The notes below the pieces were generated by a model, which worked only from the letters and a program-made list of their open reading frames with translations, was not told the origin of the DNA and ran no database searches. A stretch of DNA of 7,094 bases from Omnitrophica bacterium RIFCSPLOWO2_01_FULL_45_10 (lineage in GTDB: Bacteria > Omnitrophota > Gorgyraeia > 2-01-FULL-45-10): contig MHFL01000051.1 of NCBI GenBank assembly GCA_001804165.1, forward strand, positions 16,875 through 23,968, written 5' to 3'. The translations under genes were made by a program, and so were the position numbers. Shown in pieces: positions 6,251 to 7,094 of the stretch. Position 1 is the stretch's first letter; every line of letters begins with the position of its first letter.

Positions 6251-6883
6251 ATGAAAATTACACTAAAGAAAGAAGAAATACCTTGGCCTAAAAAAGGTGA
6301 TGAGCTATTTAAATCAGATATTGACTGGGCGCATAACGCTTGTTTAAATTATACTCATGATATGAGCGAAGTTTATATTTCGGGATATAAATTAGCAGGA
6401 GACGTCCTCGTTGGATATATAAAACAAAAAAAATGCGATCAGGATTTATTGGTTTACCCTATAGGCTTCTTATATAGGCAGTATTTAGAGCTAAGGTTGA
6501 AGGACATTATTAAATTAGGCATTGAGCTTTACGACATGAATAACAAAATGCCCACTCATCATAAAATCGTTGAATTATGGGCATTGGCTAAAGAGATACT
6601 AAAAAAGGCGTGGCCCAAAGGCGACATCAAAGATTTAGCTATAATCGAGAAGTGTATTAAAGAATATGCAAAGGCTGATCCTGCTTCGCAGTCCTTTCGA
6701 TATTCAGAAGATAGAGAAGGAAATAAAACATTGGAAGGCATTTCGCACATAAATTTGCGCAATTTAGCTAACGTTATAGAAAGAATCTCATCTTTGCTGG
6801 ATGGGGCGAGCTGTGGATTATCCGAAGAGTTAGAGTTAAAGAAATCTATTGAATCCGAGTATAGAGATGAACAACACTGCTAA
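6251..6883 (+). CDS. Conserved-looking helical protein of unknown function, weakly HEPN-like
   Basis: The 210-residue protein is soluble and mostly alpha-helical. Segments that look conserved are YPIGFLYRQYLELRLKDIIKL (from about 69), a histidine-rich THHKIVELW (102-110) and DPASQSFRYSED (143-154). A helix rich in R, E and L followed by a short loop and an H-x-(I/L)-x-x-L(W) helix recalls HEPN-type and related nucleotide-system proteins, but the diagnostic R-x4-6-H of active HEPN ribonucleases is not clearly present. I therefore do not assign an enzymatic role. The start has a strong AAGGGG 4 bases upstream and a near-perfect promoter. It stands alone on the plus strand, diverging from the zinc-ribbon gene, and the pair may be functionally linked. 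No intrinsic terminator is visible after its stop. Confidence 0.85.
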   Translation: MKITLKKEEIPWPKKGDELFKSDIDWAHNACLNYTHDMSEVYISGYKLAGDVLVGYIKQKKCDQDLLVYPIGFLYRQYLELRLKDIIKLGIELYDMNNKMPTHHKIVELWALAKEILKKAWPKGDIKDLAIIEKCIKEYAKADPASQSFRYSEDREGNKTLEGISHINLRNLANVIERISSLLDGASCGLSEELELKKSIESEYRDEQHC

Positions 6884-6916
6884 AATCTAAGGGATAGACC
6901 TAACGCTGTCGGAGAA

Positions 6917-6945
6917 TTGACAAAGCTACGAATATGGTATATACT
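6917..6945 (+). promoter_or_regulatory. Strong near-consensus sigma70 promoter reading out of the window to the right
   Basis: A perfect -35 TTGACA (6917-6922), a 17-base spacer and TATACT (6940-6945, 5 of 6) make this the best promoter match in the window. Transcription would start near 6952, 34 bases after the end of the -35 box region's upstream gene spacer begins to lack coding content. It lies 33 bases beyond the 210-aa stop and drives whatever follows, either a short product or a gene or RNA beyond base 7094. Confidence 0.6.
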
Positions 6946-6950
6946 ATATT
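6931..6950. promoter_or_regulatory. 20-bp near-perfect dyad over the -10 element, possible operator
   Basis: AATATGGTATATACTATATT pairs with itself at 9 of 10 positions; the remaining pair (6936 with 6945) is G with T. The dyad is centred at 6940/6941 and covers the -10 box of the rightward promoter. This symmetry and placement are typical of binding sites for dimeric repressors such as XRE-type proteins, so the site could be controlled by the small HTH protein of the operon or by an unseen regulator. AT-rich DNA produces weak dyads by chance, but this one is long. Confidence 0.45.
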
Positions 6951-7086
6951 TAGACAAGCATGTAGGTTGCTTGATAAAATAATGCATAGCAAACATAGGT
7001 TTATAGGTGACGCATTCTTTCAATATATTTACTATCGATCCAAGGAATCCGACTGGGAAGAGGATCGAGGCTGTTATCCCAAGTGA
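6934..7086 (+). CDS. Doubtful 50-residue ORF after the rightward promoter
   Basis: An ATG at 6934 opens a 50-codon frame ending in TGA (7084-7086). It begins MVYTIFRQACRLLDKI and ends with an acidic stretch and a final CYPK; it matches nothing I know. Against it, the first ATG lies upstream of the predicted transcription start, and the nearest GGAG is 19 bases away. An internal ATG at 6982 would give 34 residues and lie inside the transcript, but no good ribosome site precedes it. It may instead be a leader or non-coding sequence. Confidence 0.22.
   Translation: MVYTIFRQACRLLDKIMHSKHRFIGDAFFQYIYYRSKESDWEEDRGCYPK
6955..6973 (+). repeat. Small hairpin at the predicted 5' end of the rightward transcript
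   Basis: CAAGCA (6955-6960) and TGCTTG (6968-6973) form a 6-bp stem with a 7-base loop, three bases after the predicted transcription start. There is no T-run, so it is not a terminator; a 5' stabilising or regulatory stem is possible. Confidence 0.3.
7035..7068. repeat. 7-bp inverted repeat with 20-base loop
   Basis: TCGATCC (7035-7041) is exactly complementary to GGATCGA (7062-7068). Together with the hairpin at 6955-6973 it suggests that the rightward transcript may be structured. Within 34 bases a match of this length is uncommon but not decisive. Confidence 0.3.
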
Positions 7087-7094
7087 TTTATCGC

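Noticed and set aside
6559..6762. Minus-strand open frame inside the 210-aa gene
   Set aside because: It is antisense to a better-supported gene with a strong ribosome site and promoter.
1..7094. tRNA or rRNA genes, CRISPR arrays, insertion sequences, attachment sites
   Set aside because: No cloverleaf, spaced direct repeats, transposase or integrase motifs, or long terminal repeats were seen on either strand.

Overview
This window reads as a compact, low-GC bacterial accessory region. By eye it is roughly 35-40% G+C, it has AT-rich sigma70-like promoters and AAGG-type ribosome sites, and TGA acts as a stop. The taxon cannot be fixed from the sequence. An uncultivated lineage (candidate phyla such as Omnitrophota or Patescibacteria) is a guess, not a result.

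Left and centre (1-4915), minus strand: six genes are packed head to tail and look like one transcription unit, read from 4915 down past the left edge. In order they are an acidic 66-aa protein of unknown function, a SpoVG-family protein, a replication initiator resembling the filamentous-phage gene II/X family, a 65-aa XRE-type helix-turn-helix protein, a type III DNA methyltransferase (Mod), and the type III restriction subunit (Res). Res is cut by the window edge after 432 residues and still lacks its expected C-terminal nuclease domain. The genes overlap by 41, 35 and 4 bases or are separated by 22 and 2 bases, so translational coupling is likely throughout. The simplest reading is a rolling-circle or inovirus-like replicon module with a type III restriction-modification system attached as cargo or as a stabilising module.

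Intergenic 4916-5054: a promoter-like pair points into the operon. A perfect 8-bp hairpin followed by a T-rich run lies just before the first start codon. Its 3' arm contains the only visible Shine-Dalgarno sequence of the first gene, so it may both stop readthrough from the gene to the right and gate translation.

Right part (5055-6883): two genes of unknown function diverge from a 77-bp spacer holding two overlapping, opposed promoters. The minus-strand gene (372 aa) ends in a four-cysteine zinc-ribbon-like domain. The plus-strand gene (210 aa) is a helical protein that vaguely recalls HEPN-like families.

Right end (6884-7094): a near-consensus promoter (TTGACA, 17-bp spacer, TATACT) is overlaid by a 20-bp dyad that looks like an operator. 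It reads rightwards into AT-rich DNA with two inverted repeats and a doubtful 50-codon ORF. No tRNA, rRNA, CRISPR array, transposase, integrase or clear element end is visible.
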